A DNA stretch of 64,000 nucleotides from Patiriisocius sp047730165 (GTDB taxonomy: Bacteria; Bacteroidota; Bacteroidia; Flavobacteriales; Flavobacteriaceae), in contig NZ_CP159834.1 of assembly GCF_047730165.1 (NCBI RefSeq), positions 1,240,001 to 1,304,000 on the forward strand, in the 5' to 3' direction. Each line of letters begins with the position of its first letter. Position 1 is the stretch's first letter. Both the position numbers and the translations under genes were made by a program. Shown here piece by piece: positions 17,426 through 26,026 of this stretch. Under the pieces are notes generated by a model, which saw only the letters and a program-made list of their open reading frames with translations, was not told the origin of the DNA and did not search any database.

Positions 17426-18391
17426 TTACTTTATAAATACGTAATTCTTGTAATAGCCTTTGGCGTCTGTTATGCTTTTAGTTATTTTAAGTCCAGATTC
17501 TTCAGCAAGCCAAGTTACAATAGCATCGTTATATTTTTGAGAGATCTCTGTGTGGATTGTTTCCCAAGGTTTAAATGTGATGCTTAAATCTATTGCTGAA
17601 ATTCTAACATCTTGTGCTTTAAGCGATACCAAAAAGCTTTTTGCAGTTCCTGTTTCTGGGTCATATACTTCCCAGTGTTTGAAGGCTTTTAGATCAAAAT
17701 TTCCACCCAATTCATCATTAATACGTTGGAGTAAATTTTTATTAAAGGCTTCCGTGATTCCCTCTGGATCATTATAGGCATCCAGAATCGTCTGCGGATT
17801 TTTCATCTGATCAAAGCCCATAAATACTAAATCACCTTCGTTCATGATGTCTTTCAATTGCGTTAAGAAATCAATCGCCCGATGATGCAGTAGATTGCCA
17901 ATGTTAGAGCCAAGTACCATAATCACTTTTTTACGAGTATGGTATTGCTGTAACCGCTCTAAGACTTCAAAGTATTCTCCTTTTTCTGCATCTACCTTGA
18001 GACCTGGAAGCTCTTCAGCTAGTGTCACCGAAAGTGAATCTATTGCGTTCTGACTGATGTCTATAGGTTTATAGACGAATTTTGCATTGTTCTCAACAAG
18101 ATATTTGAGTAATATTTTTGTTTTTTTACCATCTCCAGCACCAAGCTCAATGAGGTCAAAGCCGCTTCTTTCTTCAAACAGTGCTGCAATTTTGGACGTA
18201 TGAAGAGAGAAGATTTCAAATTCTGAATCCGTTAAATAATACGACGGCATCGCCATAATATTTTGAAAGAGTTTGTCACCTTTCTTGTCATAAATGTATT
18301 TTGACGAGAGGTATTTAAGCTCACTCGTCAAGCCTTCATGTACTTCTTTTTTAAAGGCGGTGTTTAGCCTGTTTACTGTTTTTGTAATCAT
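17426..18391 (-). CDS. egtD: L-histidine N-alpha-trimethyltransferase
   Basis: EgtD makes hercynine from histidine and three SAM molecules, the first step to ergothioneine. The SAM-binding motif is LIELGAGDGKKT at about residues 80-91, with PIDIS and LGSNIGNL following. The N-terminal YDKKGDKLFQNIMAMPSYYLTDSE is characteristic. 321 residues is normal. Its ATG directly follows the egtB stop with no gap, so the two are translationally coupled. Confidence 0.95.
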   Translation of the reverse strand: MITKTVNRLNTAFKKEVHEGLTSELKYLSSKYIYDKKGDKLFQNIMAMPSYYLTDSEFEIFSLHTSKIAALFEERSGFDLIELGAGDGKKTKILLKYLVENNAKFVYKPIDISQNAIDSLSVTLAEELPGLKVDAEKGEYFEVLERLQQYHTRKKVIMVLGSNIGNLLHHRAIDFLTQLKDIMNEGDLVFMGFDQMKNPQTILDAYNDPEGITEAFNKNLLQRINDELGGNFDLKAFKHWEVYDPETGTAKSFLVSLKAQDVRISAIDLSITFKPWETIHTEISQKYNDAIVTWLAEESGLKITKSITDAKGYYKNYVFIK

Positions 18392-19555
18392 TTATTTTGC
18401 AAGTCTAATGCCGGTATATTGCCAGCGTAAATTGGTTGGAAAAAAATTGCGATAAGTAGCACGTATGTGTTCAGGAGGTGTGGCAATAGAGCCTCCTCTG
18501 AGCACTTTCTGATTCACCATAAATTTACCATTATATTCACCTAAGGCTCCATCAGGTTTTTTGTAATTAGGGTAGGGCAAGTAGGCGCTCTCTGTCCATT
18601 CCCATCGTTGTCCCCAGTTAAAATATTTTTGCGCCGATTCCCATTCAAATTCGGTAGGAAGTCGACACTCTTTGTATTGTGCATAGGCAAATGCTTCAAA
18701 ATAGGAAATGTGCGTTAAAGGTGAATCACTATTTATTTTTTGCAATCCATTCAGGGTATAGTGATACCACACACCACCTGCTTTGTGCCAGTACATAGGC
18801 TGCGTGATTTCATTTGTTTTAACCCAATCCCAGGCTTCTGCGTGCCATAGATTAAAATCTTTATAGCCTCCATTTTCAATGAAATCTATATACTCACCAT
18901 TGGTCACAAGAGCACTAGCAATCTCAAAATCTTGCAGATACACCTTGTGTCTTCCTAGTTCGTTGTCATAATGAAATTGCGATTGATCCTCTTGACCTAT
19001 TTCATAAATACCTTCTTGAATAGGAACCCAAGTAGCGTTTTCTTCAACACTTTTATGTTCTATAATGGCATCACTATAACTAGGTAATAAAGGGTTGTTG
19101 CCTAAAATATATTTTATGTCTGTTAGTAAAAGTTCTTGATGTTGCTTCTCGTGATGAATCCCAACAAGAACAAGCGCTCTTACTTCTTTGGAAATGCCAA
19201 GAGATAGGAGCTCTATCATTTCTTGTGTCACGTAATGCCGATAGTCATATACTTTGGCCACGCTTGGTCTTGAGAGGTTTCCGCGGTCACTCCGCACCAC
19301 TCTTTTGCCTAAAGTTTCGTAATAGCTATTAAATACGAAAGCAAAATCTTCATTAAAAAGCTCGTAATTGGGTTTATGATGTTTCAGAATAAAGGCTTCA
19401 AAAAACCACGTAGTATGCCCTAGGTGCCATTTAGGTGGAGAGACATCTATGATAGGCTGCACTACATAATCCTCTATTTCTAGAGGTTTGCAGAGTTGTT
19501 CTGTATGTTGGCGCGTTTCAGAAAAAAAGGAAACGAGTGTTTCTGTTGTAATCAT
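18392..19555 (-). CDS. egtB: Ergothioneine biosynthesis sulfoxide synthase
   Basis: EgtB is a non-haem iron enzyme that joins hercynine to a cysteine-derived thiol with oxygen. The N-terminal DinB-like domain carries HLGHTTWFFE and the iron-binding H-x3-H-x-E in HEKQHQE. The C-terminal FGE-sulfatase-like domain ends LRGGSIATPPEHIR...TGIRLAK. I start at ATG 19555 (MITTETLVSFFSETRQHTEQ), giving 387 residues; an in-frame extension to 19615 looks non-coding. Whether it uses gamma-glutamylcysteine or cysteine cannot be told from the sequence. Confidence 0.93.
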   Translation of the reverse strand: MITTETLVSFFSETRQHTEQLCKPLEIEDYVVQPIIDVSPPKWHLGHTTWFFEAFILKHHKPNYELFNEDFAFVFNSYYETLGKRVVRSDRGNLSRPSVAKVYDYRHYVTQEMIELLSLGISKEVRALVLVGIHHEKQHQELLLTDIKYILGNNPLLPSYSDAIIEHKSVEENATWVPIQEGIYEIGQEDQSQFHYDNELGRHKVYLQDFEIASALVTNGEYIDFIENGGYKDFNLWHAEAWDWVKTNEITQPMYWHKAGGVWYHYTLNGLQKINSDSPLTHISYFEAFAYAQYKECRLPTEFEWESAQKYFNWGQRWEWTESAYLPYPNYKKPDGALGEYNGKFMVNQKVLRGGSIATPPEHIRATYRNFFPTNLRWQYTGIRLAK

Positions 19556-19696
19556 AAAAAAAGTGGCTTGACCTATTTGTCGAGACACTTTAAAGATACT
19601 TATTTTAAAAAGCAAAAATGTTTAAGAGTTGTTAAAGCTAGTCATGCTTGCTCATTTTATTTTTTATCCTATTTAAAACTTTTTCAGAACGAAGTG

Positions 19697-20125
19697 CTAT
19701 TTTCCCGTCTTAAAATTAAAAGGAACTTTATAATTAATAGCCCGTGGTTTCCCTCCTAACATGCCTGGCTTCATTTTAGGGAGTAACATAATATTGCGTC
19801 TCGCCTCTTCTTGTAAACCTTTGTTTCCGCCAGCGATACTTTTTATTTCTGGAAGTCCTTTTACATTAATCATAAAATCTACAACAACCCTTCCTTCTAT
19901 GTTTTTTTTGTATTCAGCCATTGGGTATTTAAAATTCTTCACAACGTGGGCGTTCAGGTTTTTTGTGAAACAAGATTTTTTTGCAGCAATAGATCCAGAA
20001 CAGCCTGGCCATACAGGTGCAATCTCATTCAGGGTAAGTTTGTTTTCTTTCATGTCTCCCCATTCTTCTTGGGCAAAAGTTACGGTTGATACAATAAGGG
20101 CAAAAATAAGTAGGATATTTTTCAT
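19697..20125 (-). CDS. TonB C-terminal domain protein
   Basis: A 142-residue secreted protein. A signal peptide (MKNILLIFALIVSTVTFA) is followed by a short linker and a TonB_C domain (about residues 60-140) with YPMAEYKKNIEGRVVVDFMI. It has no transmembrane anchor or proline-rich span, so it is a soluble periplasmic TonB_C protein, not a classical energy transducer. Three cysteines precede the domain. It starts 10 nt after the thyA stop, so it is probably in the same transcript. Confidence 0.82.
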   Translation of the reverse strand: MKNILLIFALIVSTVTFAQEEWGDMKENKLTLNEIAPVWPGCSGSIAAKKSCFTKNLNAHVVKNFKYPMAEYKKNIEGRVVVDFMINVKGLPEIKSIAGGNKGLQEEARRNIMLLPKMKPGMLGGKPRAINYKVPFNFKTGK

Positions 20126-20135
20126 TAGGTAGGGG

Positions 20136-20960
20136 TTAAATGGCAACGGCACCTTTAATGTGCGGATGCGGGTTATAATCTGTTAATGTAAAACTGTCAA
20201 AAGTGAAGCCAAAGATGTCTTTCACTTCAGGGTCAAGGGTCATTTTTGGTAAAGGGCGGAGTTCCCTTGATAATTGAAGCTCAATTTGCTCCATGTGATT
20301 ACTGTAAATATGAGCGTCGCCAAATGTATGGATAAAATCTCCGGCTTCATAGCCACAAACTTGTGCCATCATCATGGTGAACAACGCATAAGAGGCGATG
20401 TTAAAAGGTACTCCTAAAAAGATATCTGCACTACGCTGATAGAGTTGACAGGATAGTTTACCATTCGCTACATAAAACTGAAAAAACGCGTGACAGGGTG
20501 GTAATGCTGCTTTTCCATTTGCTACATTTTCAGAAAATGGTTTGCTTGTGTCTGGCATCACACTTGGATTCCAAGCGCTCACCATCATTCTGCGACTGTC
20601 AGGATTGTTTTTAAGCGTTTCAATAATATCTGCGATTTGATCGATTCCCTCACTGTTCCAGTTTCGCCATTGATGGCCATACACAGGACCTAGGTCTCCA
20701 TTCTCATCTGCCCAATCGTTCCAGATCCGGACACCGTTTTCTTTAAGATAGTCAATGTTTGTATCTCCTTTTAAAAACCAAAGAAGCTCATAAATAATAG
20801 ACTTTAAGTGCACCTTTTTTGTGGTCACCATAGGAAAGTCCTCACTGAGGTCAAAACGCATCTGGTAGCCAAAAACACTTTTTGTCCCTGTGCCAGTTCG
20901 GTCAGATTTTTCTGTTCCTTCTTTTAATACGTGTTTTAATAGATCGTGATATTGCTTCAT
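20136..20960 (-). CDS. thyA: Thymidylate synthase
   Basis: Methylates dUMP to dTMP using methylene-tetrahydrofolate. The nucleophile is Cys156 in PPCHAFFQFYV. RTGTGTKSVFG at 21-31 and the dUMP-binding QRSADIFLGVPFNIASY are present. 274 residues, with a small insertion before the active site (around TSKPFSENVANG). It pairs functionally with folA 5 kb away. Confidence 0.97.
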   Translation of the reverse strand: MKQYHDLLKHVLKEGTEKSDRTGTGTKSVFGYQMRFDLSEDFPMVTTKKVHLKSIIYELLWFLKGDTNIDYLKENGVRIWNDWADENGDLGPVYGHQWRNWNSEGIDQIADIIETLKNNPDSRRMMVSAWNPSVMPDTSKPFSENVANGKAALPPCHAFFQFYVANGKLSCQLYQRSADIFLGVPFNIASYALFTMMMAQVCGYEAGDFIHTFGDAHIYSNHMEQIELQLSRELRPLPKMTLDPEVKDIFGFTFDSFTLTDYNPHPHIKGAVAI

Positions 20961-21133
20961 TTTAAATGCCCGCGAAGTCGGGTAACTTATTTGTTAATTA
21001 GAGGTCTTTGTTGCAGGCCTAAAAATATAAAAGTAGCACAGTTCTATTAGCTCAAATCAAACGGATTTATTATAAGTTATTAACTAGTGATTTTTGCTGC
21101 AAATAATATTATGTCTTAAGATTTGGATGAAAA

Positions 21134-22861
21134 TTACCCAATCAACATTCCAGCAATAGTAGCCGTCAATAATGCTGCAATAGTACCTCCTATTAATGCT
21201 TTAATCCCAAACTTAGCCAGAACAGGTCTTTGCTTAGGCGCTAGTACTCCAATACCTCCTATTTGAATCCCAATGGATGCAAAGTTTGCAAACCCACAAA
21301 GTGCATATGTGGCAATCACAATAGAGCGATAATGTACAATGGTTCCTGAAGCTTTCATCGCGCTCAAGGAGGCATAGGCGAAGAATTCGTTTAATATGGT
21401 TTTCTCTCCTAGTAATTGCCCGACGGCGGTAATATCTTCTGTGGGAACTCCTATGATCCAAGCAATTGGGGCAAATATGTTCCCTAATAAATACTGTAGT
21501 GAAAGTCCCTCGTACCGTCCATCTGTTGAGGCGGCTATCACATCATTTAATCCTGTGGGAGCGCCTATCCAGTCGATAAAAATCCAATTAAATACTGCGA
21601 TTACTGCTGTAAAAACTAAAAGCATTGCACCAACATTCACAGCCAGTTTTAATCCTTCTGTGGTTCCTCTGGAGATTGCATCGAGTACGTTTGTTCCTAT
21701 TTTGTCTTTGCTTATGTCTAGTTTTCTGTCTACTTCTTCGGTTTCAGGATAGAGCATTTTTGCAATAATAATAGCTGCAGGTGCAGACATTATTGATGCG
21801 GTTAAAAGATGTTTTGCAAACTGAGCTTGCTGTATGGGATCATCGCCCCCCAGAAAAGCAATGAAGGCCGCGAGAACACCACCGGCAATGGTGGCCATAC
21901 CACCTACCATAAGACATAGCATCTCAGACTTCGTCATTTTGTCTAGATATGGTTTTACGACTAAGGGAGCTTCTGTCTGTCCAATAAAAATATTTGCCGC
22001 GGCAGCAAGACTTTCTGCGCCGCTTAAGCGCATTGTTTTACTCATTACCCAAGCAAAAGCTTTTACAAATAATTGCAAGATTCCTAAATAATACAGTAAA
22101 GAGGTAAATGCAGAAAAGAACACGATGGTAGGCAATACTTTAAAGGCAAATATGTACCCAAAGGTAGTCATGTCTGTCACCAGACCACCAAAAAGAAACT
22201 CAGCTCCTTTTTCGGAGAAACTTAAAAACTGAACTACTTTTCTTGAAATGAAGTCAAATATTCTGGCCACATAAGAAACCTTTAATACTAAAACAGCAAA
22301 AATGACTTGCAGTGCGAGTCCTGTTGCTACTAATCGCCAATTAATTTTTCTTCGGTTGGCACTCAATAGAAAACAGACCAGAAGTAAAAACACCATCCCG
22401 ATTAATCCTCTACCTATGCTGTTTGCGTTAACACCTACAGATTGTGATTCATCTAACTGTAAGTTGCTGTTTGATGTTTCAGGAATGATAGCAGGCATAG
22501 CTTCTTCTTGCGAAGGGGAGGTAAAACTATAGGTTACCTCATTCGCTGTAAAACGTAAAGACGTATCTGTGAGTTCTTTTATTCGGTATCTACGAATCGT
22601 ATCTTTAGGTTGCGAGAAAAAAAGCACCAATAAATTATCTTGATACATATAATCTCCAGCCGCTTGTAGATTGTCTTTTGAGGCTAATGAGTAGGTAAAG
22701 GCGCCATCTTCTAAACTAAAGGTATCACCTTCAAAAATTTTATAAATTGAATCTCCGGCAGTATTTGTGATTGCGGCAAAATCCCAATCTCGTTCTATAG
22801 TTTGGCCTTGTGCCAAGGCGATAGAAAAGATAGAAAGAGCACAAATAATGAGATAACGCAT
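21134..22861 (-). CDS. CNT-family nucleoside transporter with extra N-terminal periplasmic domain
   Basis: A 575-residue inner-membrane protein. Residues from about 145 onward form a concentrative nucleoside transporter (NupC type): several transmembrane helices, GQTEAPLVVKPYL, and the C-terminal ALCGFANFASIGIQIGG motif. These normally use a sodium or proton gradient to import nucleosides. Residues 1-19 are a signal peptide and about 20-125 a beta-rich domain (WDFAAITNTAGDSIYKIFEGD) resembling a small lipocalin-like fold, which ordinary NupC lacks. It lies 20 nt after the DUF151 gene. Confidence 0.88.
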   Translation of the reverse strand: MRYLIICALSIFSIALAQGQTIERDWDFAAITNTAGDSIYKIFEGDTFSLEDGAFTYSLASKDNLQAAGDYMYQDNLLVLFFSQPKDTIRRYRIKELTDTSLRFTANEVTYSFTSPSQEEAMPAIIPETSNSNLQLDESQSVGVNANSIGRGLIGMVFLLLVCFLLSANRRKINWRLVATGLALQVIFAVLVLKVSYVARIFDFISRKVVQFLSFSEKGAEFLFGGLVTDMTTFGYIFAFKVLPTIVFFSAFTSLLYYLGILQLFVKAFAWVMSKTMRLSGAESLAAAANIFIGQTEAPLVVKPYLDKMTKSEMLCLMVGGMATIAGGVLAAFIAFLGGDDPIQQAQFAKHLLTASIMSAPAAIIIAKMLYPETEEVDRKLDISKDKIGTNVLDAISRGTTEGLKLAVNVGAMLLVFTAVIAVFNWIFIDWIGAPTGLNDVIAASTDGRYEGLSLQYLLGNIFAPIAWIIGVPTEDITAVGQLLGEKTILNEFFAYASLSAMKASGTIVHYRSIVIATYALCGFANFASIGIQIGGIGVLAPKQRPVLAKFGIKALIGGTIAALLTATIAGMLIG

Positions 22862-22881
22862 AAGTTGAGAAATAGTTTACT

Positions 22882-23511
22882 TTATTGTCTTTTGGATAGT
22901 TCGTCACGGATGCTGGCAGCTTTTTCGTAGTCTTCTGAGGCAACTGCTTTTGCTAGCATTTTATCAAGTTCCTTGTTTGAGAACTTTGTATAATCTTCTG
23001 AAACTGCTTTTTTGCTTTCTTTGTCACCTCCTGTGATTAAGTCTTCTATAAGAGCTTCTTCTTTTCCTATATCGTGTGTTTTGTCGTCTGTTCCACCGGC
23101 TTTTAGATAGACACCCGCCGAGTCTAAAATGTCTTTGTAAGTGAAAATTGGGGCATTAAAACGTAATGCTAATGCAATGGCATCGCTTGTTCTTGCGTCG
23201 ATAATTTCTTCTATTTCTTCTCGTTCGCAAATTATACTTGAGTAGAAAACACCATCCACAAGCTTATGAATAATAACTTGCTTTACTACTATGTCATACC
23301 GGTCAGAAAAGTTTTTAAACAAATCGTGAGTAAGTGGGCGAGGCGGTTTAATCTCTTTTTCTAAAGCTATTGCGATAGACTGTGCTTCAAAAGCGCCAAT
23401 AATAATTGGTAGCTTACGGTCTCCATCTACCTCATTGAGGATAAGAGCGTATGCGCCATTTTGTGTTTGGCTATAGGAGATTCCTTTTATGTTTAAGCGT
23501 ATTAGGCTCAT
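22882..23511 (-). CDS. Bifunctional nuclease family protein (DUF151) with UVR motif
   Basis: A 209-residue cytoplasmic protein. Residues 1-135 are the DUF151 domain (LPIIIGAFEAQSIAIALE, ARTSDAIALALRFNAPIF), linked to DNase/RNase activity in other species. The C-terminal ~35 residues (LDKMLAKAVASEDYEKAASIRDEL) form a UvrB/UvrC-type UVR helical motif, a known combination in Bacteroidota. It is first in a pair with the nucleoside transporter. Confidence 0.92.
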   Translation of the reverse strand: MSLIRLNIKGISYSQTQNGAYALILNEVDGDRKLPIIIGAFEAQSIAIALEKEIKPPRPLTHDLFKNFSDRYDIVVKQVIIHKLVDGVFYSSIICEREEIEEIIDARTSDAIALALRFNAPIFTYKDILDSAGVYLKAGGTDDKTHDIGKEEALIEDLITGGDKESKKAVSEDYTKFSNKELDKMLAKAVASEDYEKAASIRDELSKRQ

Positions 23512-23581
23512 GCGTAGCGGTTCAAGGTTTAGTGTTCTAGGTTTAAAGTTAGTGTGAGTAACAACAAATAGAACAAATCAA

Positions 23582-23608
23582 TTCCCCCTTTGAAGGGGCT
23601 AGGGGATG
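23582..23608. repeat. Palindromic intergenic repeat (CCCCTTTGAAGGGG type)
   Basis: Contains CCCCCTTTGAAGGGG followed by CTAGGGGAT. The same motif in degenerate form occurs at 47521-47550 and perhaps 45937-45960, inside the aromatic amino acid hydroxylase gene. It looks like one member of a dispersed REP-like family. Confidence 0.6.
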
Positions 23609-23636
23609 TAAAGCCCGGCAGTTTAAAAATAAAACT

Positions 23637-23687
23637 AATAAAAGACTGTTTAAACGAGGTGTTTCCCTATTTAAACAGCCTTTTATT
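23637..23687 (-). terminator. Terminator of etfBA
   Basis: Near-perfect 18-nt arms (AATAAAAGACTGTTTAAA / TTTAAACAGCCTTTTATT) around a 15-nt loop, downstream of etfA. Confidence 0.8.
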
Positions 23688-23773
23688 GGAGGCACAAATT
23701 AATAAAAAATAGCGTTGTTACCATTCCTTTTTTGATAAAAAGAAATTACTCCGCTTTCTATTAATCCTATTGG

Positions 23774-24742
23774 TTAGTTATTCTGAGCCTTGAAGGCCTT
23801 CAGTTTTTCGTTTAATTGCGGCACAACTTCAAAAGCGTCTCCTACAATACCGTAATCTGCTGCTTTAAAGAAAGGAGCTTCTGGATCGTTATTGATGACA
23901 ACTTTTACTTTAGAAGAATTGATTCCTGCTAAGTGCTGGATTGCTCCACTGATACCTATAGCAATGTATAAAGTAGCCGCAACCGGCTTACCTGTTTGTC
24001 CTACATGCTCACTATGTGGTCTCCATCCCATATCACTTACGGGCTTAGAGCAGGCGGTTGCCGCGCCTAAAATTTCTGCCATCTCTTCTATCATTCCCCA
24101 GTTTTCTGGTCCTTTAAGACCACGACCTGCACTCACTACAATCTCAGCATCTGCAATCGTCACCTTGTCTGTTGCTTTGTCTACGGATATAACTTCAGTA
24201 GAAAAATCTGCATCTGTTAAAGATGGTGTAAATGCTTCAGTAGTACCTGCACCGCTACTTTCTTTTAATCCATATGCGTTTTTACCTAGTCCGATAATTT
24301 TGACATCAGTTGATATTTCCGAAGTAGCAAAAGCCTTATTTGTAAAAACGGTATGTGTTAACTTAAATGGAGCAGCACTTAATGGTAATGCCGTTACGTT
24401 TGCTACGTAGCCCGCTTCCAGGTTTACAGCTACTAAAGGAGCCATAAACTTGCTATCTGCACTTGAGGTAAGTATTACCACTTTTGCGCCTTCTGCCTTC
24501 GCAGCTTGTGCAACGACATCTGCATAAGCGGCGGCATTAAAATTAGTTAATTTGTCATTTGCAACTTCAAGAACCTTGTCTGCGCCATAAGCAGCTAATG
24601 CACTTGCGTCACCACCGTTTACAGAAACAGCAGTCACCGATGTTCCCATCATATCTGCGATTCCCTTTGCGTAAGACACCGCTTCTAGTGCGATTTTCTT
24701 GAACTTACCATCTTCTGATTCTGTGTATACTAATATGCTCAT
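23774..24742 (-). CDS. etfA: Electron transfer flavoprotein, alpha subunit
   Basis: With EtfB it passes electrons from acyl-CoA dehydrogenases to the respiratory chain. The C-terminal FAD domain shows VSAGRGLKGPENWGMIEE and GQTGKPVAATLYIAIGISGA; the N-terminal domain is the usual Rossmann-like half. I start at ATG 24742 (MSILVYTESEDGK), 322 residues. The ORF extends upstream, but that part looks non-coding. It lies about 165 nt after etfB. Confidence 0.96.
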   Translation of the reverse strand: MSILVYTESEDGKFKKIALEAVSYAKGIADMMGTSVTAVSVNGGDASALAAYGADKVLEVANDKLTNFNAAAYADVVAQAAKAEGAKVVILTSSADSKFMAPLVAVNLEAGYVANVTALPLSAAPFKLTHTVFTNKAFATSEISTDVKIIGLGKNAYGLKESSGAGTTEAFTPSLTDADFSTEVISVDKATDKVTIADAEIVVSAGRGLKGPENWGMIEEMAEILGAATACSKPVSDMGWRPHSEHVGQTGKPVAATLYIAIGISGAIQHLAGINSSKVKVVINNDPEAPFFKAADYGIVGDAFEVVPQLNEKLKAFKAQNN

Positions 24743-24907
24743 CGTTTTAAATAAAATTTCAAAATTCAAATCTCAAATCCTAAAGAAGGGTGTTTGTGAT
24801 TTTTTTTTTGTGATTTATAATTTATTTTTTTGTGATATTGCTTCCCTATTGTCTTTGATTTTTCTACCAGAGGGAGAAAAATTCATCCGCCAATTATCAT
24901 TTGTTAT

Positions 24908-25648
24908 TTATATTACTTTCGCTTCATTATGTAAAAGATCTATTAAGTCATCTACATTCTCTACTAGTTTAACTGCACCTCTTGGAGCTGGTTTTTCAAA
25001 GCTGACGGTTGTTGTCTCGCTGTTTGCTTCTACCGCTTCTTTTACGTGAAGTGGCTTTTTTCTTGCCATCATGATTCCTCTCATGTTTGGGATACGTAGA
25101 TCGCTTTCTTCCACGAGTCCTTTTTGTCCTCCAACTACTAGGGGTAAGGTTGTTTTAATAGTTTCTTTACCACCGTCTATTTCGCGGATTGCTGTAACGT
25201 CTGTTCCGTTTACTTCAAGACTGATACAAGTGTTTACAAAATTCGCGTCAATCAGTTTTGCTAACATTCCTGGTACCATTCCTCCGTTATAATCAATAGA
25301 TTCACGACCCCCAATGACTAAGTCATACCCGCCGTCTTTTACCACAGCAGCTAATTGTTTTGCTACAGAATACCCATCTGTTGCTGGTGTATCTACTCTA
25401 ATTGCCTCGTCTGCGCCAATGGCTAAAGCTTTACGCAATGTAGGCTCTGTTTCTGCACCACCAACATTTACAACGTGCACACTCGCCGCTTGTTTTTCTT
25501 TAAACCACATCGCACGAGTTAAACCAAACTCATCATTAGGGTTGATTACAAACTGCACACCACTAGTGTCAAACTTGGTATCTCCATCGGTAAAGTTAAT
25601 TTTTGAAGTGGTATCTGGCACGTGGCTGATACATACTAAAATCTTCAT
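24908..25648 (-). CDS. etfB: Electron transfer flavoprotein, beta subunit
   Basis: The AMP/FAD-holding partner of EtfA. MKILVCISHVPDTTSKINF at the start, GADEAIRVDTP, and the EtfB signature region around TTLPLVVGGQKGLVEESDLRIPN are visible. 246 residues is typical. The ETF is relevant to fatty-acid and phenylacetate beta-oxidation, where acyl-CoA dehydrogenases feed it. A perfect 8-bp-arm palindrome lies about 120 nt upstream. Confidence 0.96.
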   Translation of the reverse strand: MKILVCISHVPDTTSKINFTDGDTKFDTSGVQFVINPNDEFGLTRAMWFKEKQAASVHVVNVGGAETEPTLRKALAIGADEAIRVDTPATDGYSVAKQLAAVVKDGGYDLVIGGRESIDYNGGMVPGMLAKLIDANFVNTCISLEVNGTDVTAIREIDGGKETIKTTLPLVVGGQKGLVEESDLRIPNMRGIMMARKKPLHVKEAVEANSETTTVSFEKPAPRGAVKLVENVDDLIDLLHNEAKVI

Positions 25649-25765
25649 ATATCGTTTCTTTAAATTAAGTGAAATTCATCGTATTTCTGAAATTTGACTG
25701 GTTTGAAACCTAGCGCTGTTTCTTTTAAAACACGGAATGCGAAGATAGGGAATTATTGTTAAATT

Positions 25766-25783
25766 TGCTATGCGTGCATAGCA
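25766..25783. promoter_or_regulatory. Palindrome upstream of etfB
   Basis: TGCTATGC-GT-GCATAGCA, perfect 8-nt arms with a 2-bp spacer, in the divergent etfB/pdhB intergenic region. It is a candidate repressor or activator site; no regulator is known. Confidence 0.45.
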
Positions 25784-25932
25784 TTTATTTTGGTTGAATT
25801 ATATAAAAGTACCCTCTAATTTTAGTAAACAAAATCGTCTTTTTCAGAAAATACTATTATTTTTGTTGATCTAAACGTGTAAATGCAATCACCTATTCTG
25901 AGTCAGTAAAATTTCAGGGGCAAAAAACATTA

Positions 25933-25940
25933 TAATTTTG
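25933..25940 (+). promoter_or_regulatory. -7 element of pdhB promoter
   Basis: TAATTTTG matches TAnnTTTG. A TTTC lies about 18 nt upstream in the -33 region. The start codon is 86 nt downstream of the box. Confidence 0.45.
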
Positions 25941-25945
25941 AAGTG

Positions 25946-25962
25946 TTACTTGTCACAAGTAA
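25946..25962. promoter_or_regulatory. Operator-like palindrome at the pdhB transcription start
   Basis: TTACTTGT-C-ACAAGTAA, perfect 8-nt arms. It begins 5 nt after the -7 element and so covers the predicted transcription start, a typical place for repressor binding. Confidence 0.5.
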
Positions 25963-26026
25963 TACAAAAAAAAAAAATATCCGAATACTGAGCCTTAGAT
26001 AGACTCAGGATAAACTAAATCGAAGT

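Noticed and set aside
23892..24410. 172-codon open frame antisense to etfA
   Set aside because: It is a mirror of the strongly conserved etfA frame, with no promoter or family resemblance. Similar long antisense frames occur over etfB, pdhB, hppA and the E2 gene for the same reason.
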